Shown piece after piece: positions 48,248 through 62,800 of a DNA stretch of 64,000 nucleotides (positions are counted from its first letter, which is position 1; each line of letters starts with the position of its first letter). The position numbers and the translations under genes were made by a program. The stretch is from Congeria kusceri (taxonomy: Eukaryota; Mollusca; Bivalvia; Myida; Dreissenidae), in contig CM051024.1 of NCBI GenBank assembly GCA_027627225.1, forward strand, positions 45,118,347-45,182,346, given 5' to 3'. The notes under the pieces are model-generated. The model was not told where the DNA came from. It saw nothing but the letters and a program-made list of their open reading frames with translations, and did not search any database.

Positions 48248-51200
48248 TAGTGACGTCAGACCTTCCTCAGAAACGGACAGCCTAGGCCATTAGAGAGCAC
48301 TATCATGAAGATATACAGTCAATTCATAGGTAGGTTATGTTCAAATACAAAACCGTATATATTACTGATTTGTTTTACATGCATTATTGGCAGTTGTGCT
48401 TGTCTATTTGTAGGTTTAACATGTCTACCCAGGTATAATTCCCATCCAATGCACTAAAATCCAAAAGAAATAAAAATAAACAAATAGCTGTTGACTGCAG
48501 TTTCAATGTTCAAATTGTGTCCAGAGTTTTGCTGTAACTGTGTCCACAAAGGTTCCAAATACTTGACAGGCCACCAAGTCTGGTAATCCCTCAATTATTA
48601 CTGGCTTGAACTCCATTTTACAGGCCACTTAAACAAGCAAGTAGATACTAGGCCATAATTTTTGACCAGTCATGACCAGTGTTCTGACCATTTTTCCTGG
48701 AGCTCATACAATTGTACAGGCTTTGTATGAGTCTGACAGACTTTTGCATATACTGGTATCACTGAAAAATAGGAATGAGGGGACACACCAGGTGTCTACA
48801 CATAATGATGCGTTGAAAAACTACTACTGCTTGCCTTACTGCTCAATCCATTTCTTTTGTAGAAAATGACATAGTTTATTTAAAGATACATACTTTTCCA
48901 TTTGGCTACAAAAAAGCCTATGAAATAACCAACAAATTTGGCCTTGTAAGTAATTTAATATACATGTATCAAAGTGTAGTTTTTTTTTCTTTGTTTCATA
49001 CTTAATTTTATTTTCCATACTTGTGTCTGATTGTTACACCTGTGTATTAGAAAAAATATTGGTATTTACATATTTAGGGACTAATCTGCAATAATTATGT
49101 AGATTATAACGTTATGAACTCTCTAGAGGTATATTGTACATACTTACTGCACATGATTCACTGTAATAAGGCTTATAAAGACAGTGTTTGTGAGAATTGT
49201 TAAAATTGATTATCAGACATCCAGAGTTTTTGTTGAACAGTTTCTAACATTGTTCTATATGGATACCAACTACATGCATATTTAAAACAGTAAATATATG
49301 AGTACAGTCATCTGATACTAATTTATGAAATAGACTGTATAGACTGTTTGCAATGGGCAGATATGAAGTAAGACAGTTACTGTTAGACTCAGTGTATTTA
49401 TGTTAGTTAAAAATTGAGTAAAGTGCTCTTATATAGCAAAGAGCCATAGGGTTGGACTAGCGCATAATGTATGTACAAGTACATGTTCACTTACAGAATC
49501 CAGAGATTGTTACTAGAATTGTTATAATCATTTACATTGTTCATAACAATTCATAACAAATGTAAATATTAATTAATATATATACCATTTTGTGTACAGT
49601 ATGTTGATCTACATGGATGTCTATTTTTTACTATTTTTAGCTCGACTATTCACCAAATAGTTCGAGCTATACTACTCACCCGTTCGTCGGCGTCGGCGTC
49701 GCCGTAATGCTTTGGTTAAGGTTTTGCGTGCAACAAGTCCATATCTCTGTAACTACTACAGATATTCAATTGAAACTTCACACATGTCTTCAGGGTCATT
49801 GTATAAGGTCACTGACCAAGGCCCATAACTCTGACCTGCAATTTAGCAGAATTATGCCCCTTTTTGTACTAAGAAAATCAGTTAAAGTTTGTGTGTGACA
49901 ACTCCATATCTCTGTAACTACAACAGATATTCAATTGAAACTTCACACATGTCTTCAGGGTCATTGTATAAGGTTACTGACCAAGGCCCATTACTCTGAC
50001 CTGCAATTTAGCAAAATTGTGCCCCTTTTTGTACTTTGAAAATTTAGGATAAGGTTTGCGTGCAACAAGTACATATCTCTGTAACTACTACAGATATCCA
50101 ATTGAAACTTCACACATGTCTTTGGGGTCATTATATAAGATCACTGGCCAAGGCACATAATTGTGACCAGCAGTTTAGCAGAATTATGCCCCTTTTTTGT
50201 AGTGATAAAGGCCCATAACTCTGCATAAAGCAGTTAAATATTGATGATTTGTATTATTGTTATATTTCAGATAACACTGCCCTTTCCAGCAGTGTTTGCA
50301 ACTCCAGTGCAGTAAATTGGGGAGCAAAGGTATTAGAATGGAATTATTGAAAAGATAATGTGCTGTTCTTTATGAACTACACAGTATGTTTAGTTGCATG
50401 AAGACAGCTTGATCTACTCTTATATATGAAAACAAATTCACACATGTTGTTGCAGTAAGCCACTGCAGTTTTATAATCCAAAATAATGGTTAAAATGTAC
50501 ATAAATTACGCCTTATAAGCCTTAGAAGAGATACAGTTGGCTTAACCTGTTCAGTTTGATTTTTGTCAGAAATAGCAGACTGATTACCCCAAATTTTGCA
50601 ACAAATTTTGATCAGACAAGACTTTGAAAAGCTTTATGTGTAATTGTTCATGCATCTGCTGTTACTTCGGTCCTTATGACCTCCACCGCTATACAAAGAA
50701 CATGTAGCTACAACTACTTGTAGGTGAAAGTATTGGATAGTCATAATCTTTTGTAACTAGCTTATTTTAGCCGATAATATTAAACTTTGTGGCGGCACAG
50801 GATCCATGATCAAGTAAAAATGCCCCATGTATTTTCATTGGATGTGAGAATCCAAGTGTATGGTTCTTGTTTCTCAAACATGATTGTATTTATATAAACC
50901 AACCATTTCCATATTTGCGACACAGCTGACACTAATGTTGAACATAATATTAAACCATATTTAACATGTCGGTAGAAATTTGTTCATCATAGTCATTATC
51001 TTATGCATGATTGTTTTTATGTTGCCCCATTTTCATATTTTCAAAATGGTATTTACATAAATTAATTAATTATTTTGTCAGCATTAGCCCTGGTGCTAAT
51101 TTATGCAATAAATGACTATAAATCAGGATCTTTATTCACCATTTTTTAATTATAATTGGATTAGACACTAGAACTTACTATAAAATCTTAAAACAAATGG

Positions 51201-51293
51201 CACATATTTTTAATTGATTGTGATCTATTTATGTTTATTGTTTTTCAGAAGGCTCGAGTTTCTGTGAAGCACAACAGAGGTTATCCATGCTGA
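48248..51293 (+). CDS. Candidate 42-residue micropeptide gene, three exons
   Basis: Exon 48248-48329 begins after ATTTTAG with in-frame TAG TGA. Its only ATG (48305) starts M-K-I-Y-S-Q-F-I and it ends in phase 1 at GTAGGT. Exon 50271-50329 (acceptor TATATTTCAG, donor AAG|GTATTA) supplies 19 codons. Exon 51249-51293 (acceptor TTTTTCAG) ends KHNRGYPC-stop. The three phases agree and give 42 codons. No signal peptide or membrane segment is evident; the C-terminal third is basic. The long 3' region with AATAAA at 52922 would be the 3' UTR. The family is not recognised. Alternatives are a spliced non-coding RNA, or missing exons in the 1.9-kb first intron. Confidence 0.4.
49637..50250. repeat. Repeat element with three tandem units of about 165 bp, in an intron
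   Basis: Starts 'agctcgactattcaccaaat'. Units contain 'catatctctgtaactac', 'attcaattgaaacttcacac' and 'aaggcccataactctgacc'. It ends about 20 bp before the acceptor region of the second exon of the micropeptide candidate. Confidence 0.8.
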
Positions 51294-51639
51294 TATTTGA
51301 GACCCTGTATTTGAAAATAATTACTACCATGTTTGACTTTGACAAGATATTCTTGAGGGTTATCTGACATTGTATATTATACTTTTTACTTTGCTAGGTC
51401 GAATATGATTTTATCTTTATTTTCAAAATATGTTGACACTGTGATAGCAGTTAGTTACTTGGTTGGTTAAAAGGTCCAAATATATACAGTAATGTGATAA
51501 TGATCGTTATATGACATAGATAATGTCTGTTGTTTATTATTCAACAAAAGACATACATTACAAACACTTTATTATTGGGGTAATTTTTCTGTATTGTAGT
51601 TTTGCAATTATATACAAGTATTGCATAATAATGCGTTTT

Positions 51640-52430
51640 TGATGCCCCCGGCATCTTGATATGGGAGACATATAGTGATTTTCCTGTCCGTCCATCCTTG
51701 ATTCCGTCCGTGCGTGATTCCGTGCATAATTCCATCCATACTAGGTTAACTAGATTTTACCATTTCGTCTAGCACCAAAAACGCTTACTACAACACTTGG
51801 ATACTTACACAGTTGTTGCTTATGATCATTCCTAATCCACCCATATTACCCAACCTCACTTTGGCCTTGACATAATTTGGACTTTGAATGAATCAAATGG
51901 GCTATTTCTTGGTTAACTAGATTTTACTGTTTCTTATAGCACCAACAAGGCTTACTACATCACTTGGATACTTGTACAGTTGTTGCTTATGACATTTCCC
52001 AATTCACTTGTATCACCCAACCTCACTTGACCTTGGCCTAATTCGGACTTAGAATAATTCAAATGGTCTATTTCTTGGTGCATCAACACCACTTACTTAC
52101 CCAATTGTTGCTTATGACCATTCCAAATCACCTATAGCACCCAAACTCTTTTTGACCTTACCCTTGACCTAATTTGGACTTACAATAATTCAACTAATTT
52201 GGAATAATTCAAATGGGCTATTTCTTGGTTAACTACATTTTACCATTATATCTACCACCAACACGGCTTACAACACTTGGATACTTATACAGTTGTTGCT
52301 TATGACCATTCCTAATCCACCCATGTCACCTAATCTCACTTTGACCTTGACCTTGACCTAATTTAGACTTAGAGAGTCCAGAGTCCAGCACCAACCAGGG
52401 GCATGTGTGTTAATTGAACACAGCGTCTTG
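51640..52430. repeat. Repeat element with about four tandem units of 150-190 bp
   Basis: Opens 'tgatgcccccggcatcttga'. Units contain 'tacttatacagttgttgctt', 'atgaccattcctaatccacc' and 'cctcactttgaccttgacc'. It would lie in the 3' UTR of the micropeptide candidate. Confidence 0.8.
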
Positions 52431-52921
52431 TTTCTTCTGTGGAATTAAATTATAACATTACAATTTTGTGAGTGTTGAACACATACCGGGAATGGTAACT
52501 GTGTCCAGTGTCACTGATTTTTAGCAACTGCTAAACACATAGTATCTCATTATGTAACGATGATTAGTTGGCATGTTATAATGTTCCTGACTGTGTACTA
52601 TTCCTAAATGTTAGCGGCCATTTTACTAATGTTTGCCTAGTCGGTTAAAAATAATTTTATTAAAACCAGAATTTTATTTGCAGTGCAATTATATTCTAAC
52701 TTATTTATAACAGTTTTGTACATTACCAATTGTATGGTCAATGAACGACATCAAAACTTGTATTGTCATTCAGTTATAACTTGTACGTTGTCATTCAGTT
52801 ATAACTTGTATGTTGTTTAGCATTGATTTACAGTTGTGTATTTAAATAATGATTAGCTGAATTGAATATGTCATCGAATATTCATTATGATATGTTAAAT
52901 TCTGTTGTTGTCTTTTTGTTT

Positions 52922-52927
52922 AATAAA
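52922..52927 (+). terminator. Candidate polyadenylation signal
   Basis: AATAAA within 'gtttaataaactcgta', followed by a T/G-rich stretch. This is the first convincing plus-strand signal after the micropeptide stop, 1.6 kb away. Confidence 0.3.
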
Positions 52928-52939
52928 CTCGTATAAAAT

Positions 52940-55405
52940 TGTTGCTTATGTTCTGGTTTCTTTTTATTGAATTATTCAGTGGTACAGGATTATAAATTAC
53001 TTGATAGAAATATTATGAGTTACATCGTAAAAAGATTTCAGCAAAATGTGTCAAATTAAACAAAATCAGTTGGTCTTAACTTGAAGGACGGGTATCATTT
53101 TAATGTATTCGCTGTTTTTCATCAGGAGTTTGCACAAATATTGTCATTTTAGGTTAATTCTGAGGGCATTCCAAGTGTTGTTTATCTTGGTGTTTAATAA
53201 TCGAATGATTCAAGTATGCCAAATAAACCAAGAAAAATATGTTTTCTGTTAATATCTCTTAATGTATTGTCTTTAATGCTGTGCTATTTGTATAAAAAAT
53301 ATATGTCGTGTCACTTAACAGTCATTTTCAAAGTCTTAAGATTAACTATTGGACTGTTGTCTGCTCTAGTAAGGACACTTCCCTTACCAATTACAAAACA
53401 TGTTTTTTTATATACGGTATATTTCAAGCTTAAATTAATTAAGAGGGAAGATTTTGGTGTACTGGCAACACTCATTTCTTGGATGCACCCAGATCTACAT
53501 CTCTGAGAAGGACCTTGAATTCAATGACTATATACACGCCATGTTTTCTCAAGAAGAAAAAAAAACAATCTAAAAATGATGTGCCTCATTGATAAACAAC
53601 AAGTGAATGAAGATACCAAAACAAGTGAATGAAGATACCAAAACAATAACACATGAGGTCACTGGCATAATGGCATTTTTGCACGAGACCCCATTTTTGT
53701 TCCCTATTTAACACATGTTTTATAAAATAAAGTCGTTTGTTAAATGATCTCAAGAAAAATGAAGATTCTGTATAGAGACTATAAAAACGTCTAATTTACT
53801 GTTTGAGTTTCTAGAATTAATCCCGCATAGGTCTAGTTAATATACTGTAATTCTTTTACGCGTCTGTGTGCGTAGCTTGTTGTTCCATAATACTAACTTA
53901 ATAGAGCGCATATAGTTTACTCGATGATTGCCTTTGACAACAAAGCCGACAAATCCCTGAAACAATCATAGTATCCGAAGTTTAAACGTTTAATCTGTAT
54001 GTTCGTGACGCTCATTGCCAATTGTAAAGAACAGGCGCTTAGGAGATGTTGATTTTCGAACATTTTAGGTTACAAATCACTAAACTAAGATTCCCGCCAA
54101 AATATTACAAACAAAGAGTTTTGAAAATAAAACTGCATATTAATAGGCACAATAAATATGTCACAAAAAGATGCTATACCCACGTCAAGTTCAATTAATT
54201 CTGATTGCATCCGTACTCAAAACACTTTTACAGTGAACAAAAACACACACATTAGCTTTACATTTTTACTATAAAATACACTAAGTACTTTTCTTTCAAT
54301 TTCTCTTTTAGTTTCAGTTAATTACCTTTATGTTTAACAATATATTCTGTGTGGACAAAACTTTGTTATTGTAATACTTTTAGATCTAGCCAAATGCTGG
54401 ATAATGTACCAGATTTTACATAAAGGCTTTGACTAATTTTTGAAGAGCTATACACCGCATAGTGCAAGTATATTATAAATTTTAATTATTTATATATTTT
54501 TCTTTGCGGTTTGCTTACAAAATGACGACCTGTCTTGCCGTCTCCCTATCAATACATGTCCAGTTACTTTACTACCAACATTGCACTCTTGGATTGCATG
54601 CGAAAGTATCCACCATTTGCTTCCTTTTCTGTGTTTTTTTTATAGTTTAAACATTGGGGTTCCGTGAAGCTTTAAGATCAATCCCTAGAACCTTGTAAAT
54701 AATGAAGCACAGTGTTTTACATTATTAAAAGTTCATTGTTGTTAGTTTTGACTATTCTGTGACATTTTCTTCCACATACAGTGGCATAAATCTCCTTTTA
54801 GAGGACGGGACGGGTAGTAAATTTTGGACCCGGGTACCTGGTCTCCAATTTCCAGCAGGTCCATGTGCTCCCGGTACTACGTACACGTTTAGCATTCCAA
54901 AACAATCGTAATTTTTAGCGAGAATATACCACTTCTTTCTTTCTATCGTGCAAATCGCGTACTGTGACTGATTTTTACATTGAAATGTAAGAGGCAATCA
55001 CACATTAGAGATCCAGCAGCAAAACATGAGCACAATTATCTGTACATTCACTGGTGCCGTCAGAGAGTGCGCATATCACGAATGGACTAACGTTATTACC
55101 AAAGGACTGACGTGGATGTTTGCACTGCTAACGCTATTTGTTACAAGCAGTATAACTGGGTTTTTTTCTTGCGAAATTTATACATAAAATCTGCTGCCTC
55201 TCTGCATTTAGAAGAACTACCACAGAAACTAAACATGCCGGAATAGATAGACAGTCTCGAGGATAGTAAACGAAGACCGTACTACGCACGACTGCCAAGT
55301 CGGCATGTTTCCCGTAATTGGATAGCAAAGTACACTGATGGTGAGGTTTGATACGTTGTGTATTATTGAAACGTTATACACCAATCATAGTATCACGTTT
55401 TCGTC
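52940..55405. other. No convincing gene
   Basis: An ATG frame at 53216-53506 (96 codons, plus) has hydrophobic stretches but no support. A minus frame at 54752-54997 has more protein-like composition (KNYDCFGMLNVYVVPGAHG) but a stop lies just upstream and no acceptor fits. A 22-bp direct duplication lies at 53600-53643. Confidence 0.45.
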
Positions 55406-55407
55406 AC

Positions 55408-55705
55408 CTCGTTTAGCGACGTTGAGCAACGTGGCAGGTACATAGTTCTACGTGGCCGTAAAGCGCCTCAACGTGGCACAAGTGGGCAGGTACGTAGTTC
55501 AAAGTAAACGAATCACTCTCGTTATGGTTACGCTTATCTGCGCTATGCACTGCGTTCTTCCACGCAAGGCTATGTAATAACACGTTGTGGTACGTTGTTA
55601 AATGTAACGTAGCGAAGCGATAGCGCATTAGCTACGTAGTACATCGATTAGCAGCCTAGTAACTGGGTGGCAACTTTGCAGAACGTGAGTGTCTAATGCC
55701 TACTA
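55408..55705. mobile_element. Foldback element, copy 2
   Basis: Same module order as 7795-8320: 'ggcaggtacgtagttc', 'gcgcctcaacg', 'cactctcgttat', 'gcttatctgcgctatg', 'ttccacgcaa', 'agctacgtagtacat' and 'gcagaacgtgagtgt'. It lacks about 200 bp present in copy 1 between the 'gtagttcaa' units and 'cactctcg'. No coding frame is supported. Confidence 0.75.
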
Positions 55706-55709
55706 AAAC

Positions 55710-57036
55710 GTTATAACGTAACACTATGATGGGACCATAACGAAACTACAGGGTAGGAAAAATGTACCGGGGACCTATCCATTATCTGCTAATTTACTTT
55801 CAGTACTTTCAGCTTATTTCCATATTGCCAAGTTTAAGCAAAGCTTCAGTGTGTACGATACGATTGTAAACGAAGAGTTTTTGTGTACATTCGTATAGTG
55901 ACAAGAACTTTCCTTGCGTTTTATTATGATACAAGTTCATTAATGAAATCTAGAAGCATTCCATGACGGCATGTACAAGAAAAGAAAGCGCTTACAATAA
56001 CTGCTCTATCGGATAAAAAAGGCGACAAGACTTTCCCTCTGATATGACAGCTTCCTATTAGGTCCTTTTATTACTCTCAAGACTTCGAATACCAATCTAT
56101 TTCATGTAAATGAGAACGAATAGAAGGTGCTGTAAATTTTTCATCAGATGCTCGTTTCACAACATAGCATTCATTTTATAGTGATGCAAGAGGCAACTTT
56201 CAGCATCATGCATAAATTCTGAAATGTTCGTGTCGAACACACACAGTGTGTACACCGTAATAACGAACATCTTAGTGTTAACAATGAATGCTGTTGCTTC
56301 TGGTGATATTATCCTTTTAATAGGCTTGTTACAGAGACGTTAGTATTCAGAATATCCATTATATATTTGCATATTACATATACATGTTATTTCACTATGA
56401 CACCCAACACGTATTTTGCGTACATTGGAGGAACCATTCATTCATCGCTCAATTAAACCGCCATATGTTTGAAATCTCAAAGAATTCTACAGGTCATATT
56501 CAATAAAGCAAACATTCGACGGTAATTGAAATGGGTTTTCAAGAAAGAAACACGTATATAGGAGTGTACCTTTTAATATTTATTATACTAAAGTATAAGC
56601 AAAATTTGCACATTCATAAATAAAACAACAATAGAATTTTCAACTATTGACACAATGATGTTTTAATGGTATTCATTGCTATATCATGTCGTCACAAAAA
56701 TATCAGAATAAAATCACAAAACTGAAAACAATAAACAACAATATAACAGGTTAATAAAGTGGGCTAACAAAATACGATGTGAACTTCCATTTTGCAAAAT
56801 TCACATCTATTACATTATTTATGTTACCTGCCTATGAACAGTTAACATGCGTGCTAAATCAGTAACATTTCTTTGTATTGCATAAAATACATGGAATAAG
56901 ATAACAATACAATTGTCCAACTGCAAATGATAGCACACACTGGTTAATTTATTGCACAGTTTTAAAATGTAAGGACTAATGCAGTTATAAAAAGGCGTGG
57001 AGATTGCATTCTAAATTTAAGTAGAATGTCTAACAG
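55710..57036. other. No gene seen; probable 3' flank of the KDZ-like gene
   Basis: AT-rich and free of tandem repeats. Part of 56600-57036 may be the 3' UTR of the minus-strand KDZ-like gene. Confidence 0.45.
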
Positions 57037-59680
57037 CTATTTTGCATCTTCCATAAAATTTGTCAATTTCCTTTTATTCCACTGATAAATGAAAAACTGC
57101 AAAAAGTGATTAAATTTACTCATCGACATAGCTCTGGCAGAGTATTTCATTCTTTGCAAAAACGAATTTGTCGGCTCACATACTTCTGTGTTTATTTTGC
57201 TCAATATTTTAAGTCTTGAGGACTTAAAGGTCTGGGGACATTTGTGCGTGAAACCATGGAACACATCATGAAAAAAACGTGTGTTCTTCCAAAACCCGGG
57301 TTCTCGATTCAAACAATACTCCTCAAGTTGACAACTAAAATCATAGAATAACTCATCTGGAGCTGATTCCATGAAAGCATAAGCTGACGAGGCTGGATCT
57401 TTGCGACCCTCTTGACCCGGTATCATATGGTAGCCATAACAATGGCCATAATGTTGTGGATCAAACCACAGAAAAAGGTATGTGCTTCCCTTTCTTCCAA
57501 CCTCGGGGTACTTCTTTGAACATAGTTCAGTAGTATTTTGAGGAGTATCATCATAATTCGAGCCCCCATTCCCCATACTATACACATGTATATCTCTTAA
57601 CTGCATACCAGGCTGTGTGAAATAATAAGCCCGCCAAAATTTGGCTGGGTTGTAAGAGTCTGGCTGTGGACTCGCGGTATCAGGTTCTTTACCATTTTCA
57701 AATATTTGGGTAACTCTGCAACATAAGTGAGTAAAAAAGGACACAGTAATGTCCAAATGCTCTGATCCATGCACTGCAAAGAGAATATCTCTGATTTCTG
57801 GTGAGAAAATTCCAACCGAATTTATTTCCGAAGATGTGCAATTTCCACTCTGTAGAGAAAGCAAAACACTCATAAATGAATCTAAATATCTGTAGGGAAC
57901 AACATTTGATAGTGAGTGACTGGAAGACAAGATTTTAAAAAGCAATGCTAACTTTCGACTTAACCTAAAGCCGAACGCTTTTGACACAAATCTAGACAAC
58001 AAAGGTCGAAACTGAGCATCTACATTTTCTATCAGGATCGTATTTCTTTGTTCTTCCACTTCAAGTGTGATCTCATTAGATTTGTCCATTGTCCCCAACT
58101 TTTTTTAGCCATGTACATAAGATGTTCCCTACAATTGGCTTTTGTTTTGGAGTCTCTAGATCCTTGTGTAAAATTAATAAAAGATCGATCATTTCTTTGA
58201 TTACATGGATTTACAACACTTTCTGAAGTCGGCGTTTCAATTGCTGTTACTGAAGAGTAAGAATGATTAATTCCAATTTTAGTTCCATCAGCAGCCAACA
58301 TTTTAGGATTAAATTTACAAAAATTACATGGTTCCCGAAAATCAATTTTAAATTTACAGATCCAGGAAAACCACCATGCAATAAAAGAATTCAGTGACAT
58401 GAAAGGTGCAGATTTAGCATTTGCTCGCTTGTACTGCAAAGTTTTTAAAGTACAAAAAGCCGTAAATGTTGTTTTGCTATTAAGAAAAAAAATTCCATCA
58501 ACAAATTCATAGCCAATAGCATCAGCAGCTCCTGTCTCGCGGCTGAAGAAATGTATCCCACATTCTTCTGGGCCAACATCACAGCTCCTCGTGTTTGCTT
58601 GGCATTTTACAACTGAAATCTAAATAAATGGTGACCCATTGTAATGCAAATACCAGTAAATGAAAACAGAACGAACGCACTGTTCTTTTAAGTTATATAC
58701 ATAACATCAGTTTGATACCACAAGTGCAAAAGCTTCTATGTGTTTAATCCCTTGTTTGTTTGACTTCACATTTAATATTGAGACCCAGTATACGTGTCTA
58801 CTTACTTTATATTTAGCAGGTCCATGTAGCAAATATACTTTTGTCTCATACTCGTGAACTTTGTTGATTTCAGCATAACCAGCCTGAAATTTATTAACAT
58901 TTTGAGAAATAAATACCCAGTATTGTATAATTGACCATATTAACACAAACCAAGCATGAAATGCCGTTCATTATAACATATAGGCAGTGTTAATTAATGA
59001 ATGCTGCAACCAAGTCATTAGTGCTATATATTTATCTTGTATGTCATCTATACATATGCATTTTACTCGACGTAATTCTTAAGGATATATAACCCTTAAA
59101 AATCATAGTATAGCGCCCCTTTAAAAAATACCATTCAGACCAATGTCTGATGTCATAGTTTCATGAATTTCTTTAAAACCTTATTAAATATGTAATTCGA
59201 ACGTCTTACAATAACCAAACCAAAACAAATCTTTTACATATATATATGAATATAATGCATGTGCAACTTACACCACAACTGAATTCAGCTGGCAACGAAC
59301 GCACCCGCAGCTTCTGCAAGCCCCCTTGATCGGTCGAAAGAAATCCTGCATCATCTCTTCCATAAGTTCCGTCACAAATAAGGGTTTGTGCTTGAATGCT
59401 CTCTTGCAGATTGGCGCAACCATCAGGAAGTGGTGATTCCTTGCTACGGCTGTGGTATTCCCACAGTCCACTTCCTGGGTTGAAATGATGACCCTGGTTA
59501 AAAGGATACATACAGTATAAAACCTGCTTTGCGTGCACATATTTAAAGTACAAAGACAGCAAGGGCAGATAGAATAACCACACGGAAAACTAAAACTCAC
59601 TCCGCTAACTGATTGAGCCAGTACGGTCCTTCGGTTAAGCACTTTCGGAAATTCTGATATTGGCATTTTAATAATGAAAC
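57037..59680 (-). CDS. KDZ-transposase-like protein, C-terminal exons (frame-broken at an A7 run)
   Basis: Exons 59601-59680, 59272-59493, 58806-58883 and 57037-58619; the last three agree in phase 0. The protein has a Cys-cluster region (KCQANTRSC, then ECGIHFFSRETGAADAIGYE, then PCNFCKFNPKMLAADGTKIG), as in families associated with KDZ transposases. The C-terminal domain carries YLFLWFDPQHYGHCYG, DELFYDFSCQLEEYCLNREP, RFFHDVFHGF and NTEVCEPTNSFLQRMKYSA, the KDZ-type acidic and Cys/His signature. The frame changes once at a run of seven A (58100-58106), between MYMAKK and LGTMDKSNE. The break may be real decay or a homopolymer error. Either an old transposon gene or a host-retained relative; introns argue for a host-like history. 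Confidence 0.65.
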
Positions 59681-59880
59681 CTGATTAAAGTTAAGCACTG
59701 GTCCACTGTATTGATAAGCTCCTATGATCGTTTGAGAATATAATGGTCAAGGTTTTGTCAGTACTGAAGGTAATAACGTAAATCATATATTCCAAATAAC
59801 AGCTACAGTTTGGGTTATGACTATACAAATACAGCTACGGTATATAAGTTTATATAAAATTACACTTCTTATAAATATAC

Positions 59881-62800
59881 CTTCATATCATGGTCTTGTA
59901 CAGGTTGTGTGGTCTGGTCATCCTGATTTGCCTCATCCCAACCTAGTGTCTCTGTCTCTTCACAATCATCCTCACTAAGCCTGTTCATTCGAACTACTGG
60001 CTATAGCACTATTGCGTAATTCGTTTTCCCAGGTATATTTATGATTTTGTAATATTTCTAAATGTGGGCATAGGTTTTCGGCTTTGTCAATGTAAACAAC
60101 GTGTCTTTTGGAAGACGAAAACATTGCATCGCAATAACCAGAGAGACAGTGTAACCTGTTGTCACAAAGTTTCACAATGGAACAGCTAGAGTCATGTTCA
60201 GAAAATACAGAATATTGTACATATTTCCGTGACTGTTTTGGAAGTGTACTAACCAACTCATTCACTTTTTCTATGTTAGCTTTCATTTTTTTAACAAATT
60301 TATTTTCTGAAAGTTCAGGGTCAGTTACATTTTGAATAATCAAATGCATGTAAGGTTGGATCATTTCTTCAAAGAGACGCATATGGCAACATTGACATTA
60401 GAGACATCAATAGTGGCCAATTCTTGAGGAGGAATGTTTATTGTGGCCAAACGAAATAATGTCGAGTAAATGTCACATGAACAAGACAGATCAGGATGTT
60501 CATTAGCATCGGAATATGATAGATTAACATATGAATCTTCTTGGAAAAGTCCAGTTGACAAGCTTATATCATTCATTGCAAATATGTTAATGCAACTCGA
60601 TGAATGGCGCCAAATGACATCACCATTTGAAATCAATGCGAACTTAAACTTTTCATAAAAAGATTCATTTTGAATATTGGATTCACGGGAGAAGTCTGGG
60701 TCAGCAGACCTTATATTGACTTCTAAATCTGCCAGCGTTAACCTTCGTTTCACTTCTCTACGATTTCGTATCTGTGGTGGGGGCTGGTCATCATCTACTG
60801 AATCATGCTGATCAAATGACACTGATGGAGACGGTCTCACAGTGGGGGTAGAAGGGAGGGTTTCCATGTGTTTAAGCTTAGTGCAAACATTAAACACTTC
60901 AGATAGGGAACCATTATGGAAGTTATATAGAATTTGATTTCGTGCTGAGGCTGGTTTGTATTTATTGTCACATAGGGGCAACCATTGAGAAAAGGAAACT
61001 TTCTTGAATTGCCATTTGTGGTAATTCGGAATGGATGAAAGAAATTGCAATTGTGCAAGCCAAGAGACTGATGGTTGAAGAGGTGAAAACAGAGACATTG
61101 GTGGCTGTGGAACTGATGCTTCCTCTCTGAACACATTCATCAGAGCTCGAAATGCCTCATCATCGAACACTTTGTATGCTTGATGGAAGCTAAAATGATT
61201 TTATCATATTATAACAGAACATAAACCTTTTCACTGTAAAAGCAATTAGGGCACACAATGCGAAACCTGTCAGAGAGTCAGATTTGTCTGATCGAAATGT
61301 ACGTGTCTTACCAAATTTAACACTCAATATTGTACATATTTTCGATGCATACACTATGATTAACCATATATATGAATTGTATTCACTTATTTAAAATTGC
61401 AGGACATGTATTTCAATTTGAAATATACAGGCTATATACATCGTGATATCTGACAGGTTTCTGTCTGATTTCAAGTTTTCACGTTATCTGTTAGAGTTTA
61501 AAATCAACATAATAAACAAACAAAAACGACACATGTCCCACAAGAAGTAATGTTGACCTAAAACTATGACCGACTGCTAAAAGGTAGCTATTAATTAAAA
61601 AATATTCTTGTTTGCTAAAGAAAATTAATTACTGTAAATACGTTGTTGATTTTTCTCTAACAATGAAGACTGTTCTGTTTCTTGTAAAGTGCATTTTAAA
61701 TTAATGTAAATGTATTCCATTTCATTTGAATCCATCTATTAGGTAAAGCTCCAAAATATATTATAAACCTGAACTGAGGTTCTTATACTCTTAAATTCAT
61801 CTTAAAGACCTTAATCTTTATATGAAGTTTGATCGGAACCCCTTTAAGAAGCGCAAAGCATGAGATATTACTATATACAGTGTACTCCAATCTGGGGCAT
61901 GCCACAAGTACAAATAAGATAAACACGGTGACATGTTGACTGAAAATTATATTATTAATATAAGACACATCATTCTATTAAATAGTGAACAATATATCTA
62001 ATAATTAATTGACACATGTGTTAAAGCATTATCACTGGCGAGTTATGTATGTAGGTACATTATGTTTTAAAGGATATGAAATCACAATAATTACCTCTTG
62101 CATTCTTTGTCCTTAAAGCTCTTCTTTTTTATAACGCATACAAGCAGTCCTATGCCGGTCAAGTGTTCACGGAACTGCTCGGTCTGCACATGTGCGCGAA
62201 GATGCTCCAGCAGATTTGAAATGCTGTGTTTGTTCGTGTTCAGAAGAGCCGAATATCTCTTTCCTGATGGTGGCACCAGAATCATTTCTAGAATACAGCA
62301 ATTTCAATAAATAAAACCAATGTTATTTTAATTTCGAATACAGGGTGCTTTTATATGATAAAGATAATATAGATACTGCATTTGTAAGTTTAATAGATAA
62401 ATATACAAAACTTGCAGAATATATTTAATTTTAATCGTTATTAGCACACTGTAATATATGGTTTTTCTAGCAAATAAAACATCAATAAATATACAACGCT
62501 GTACTTAATACAATAACCAGAAAGTACACATTTAATGGGTTCTTCTTCTGTCGAACAGACATAGCTTGGAAGTTAAATTAAGTTAATGTTCCACATAGAT
62601 TTACTTACTGTCATGACCTAACAGCTTCTTTCTCTTTAGAGTCAGTGCACCTTGATAACTTTGTTTCCCCATTTCAACATCAGATCGGGTGAAAACATTC
62701 TCCCAAAACATTTGGCTGTCAAATCCTAGGTATGATAAACCTGAAATGCAGAATGCCTTATTGTATGATTATAACTATGCCATTGGCGTATGGTATCAAT

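Noticed and set aside
53216..53506. 96-codon plus frame with hydrophobic segments
   Set aside because: Hydrophobicity is what T-rich DNA gives by chance. No homology recognised, no regulatory context.
54752..54997. 81-codon minus frame with reasonable composition
   Set aside because: No ATG at the start, a stop immediately upstream and no acceptor that opens it.
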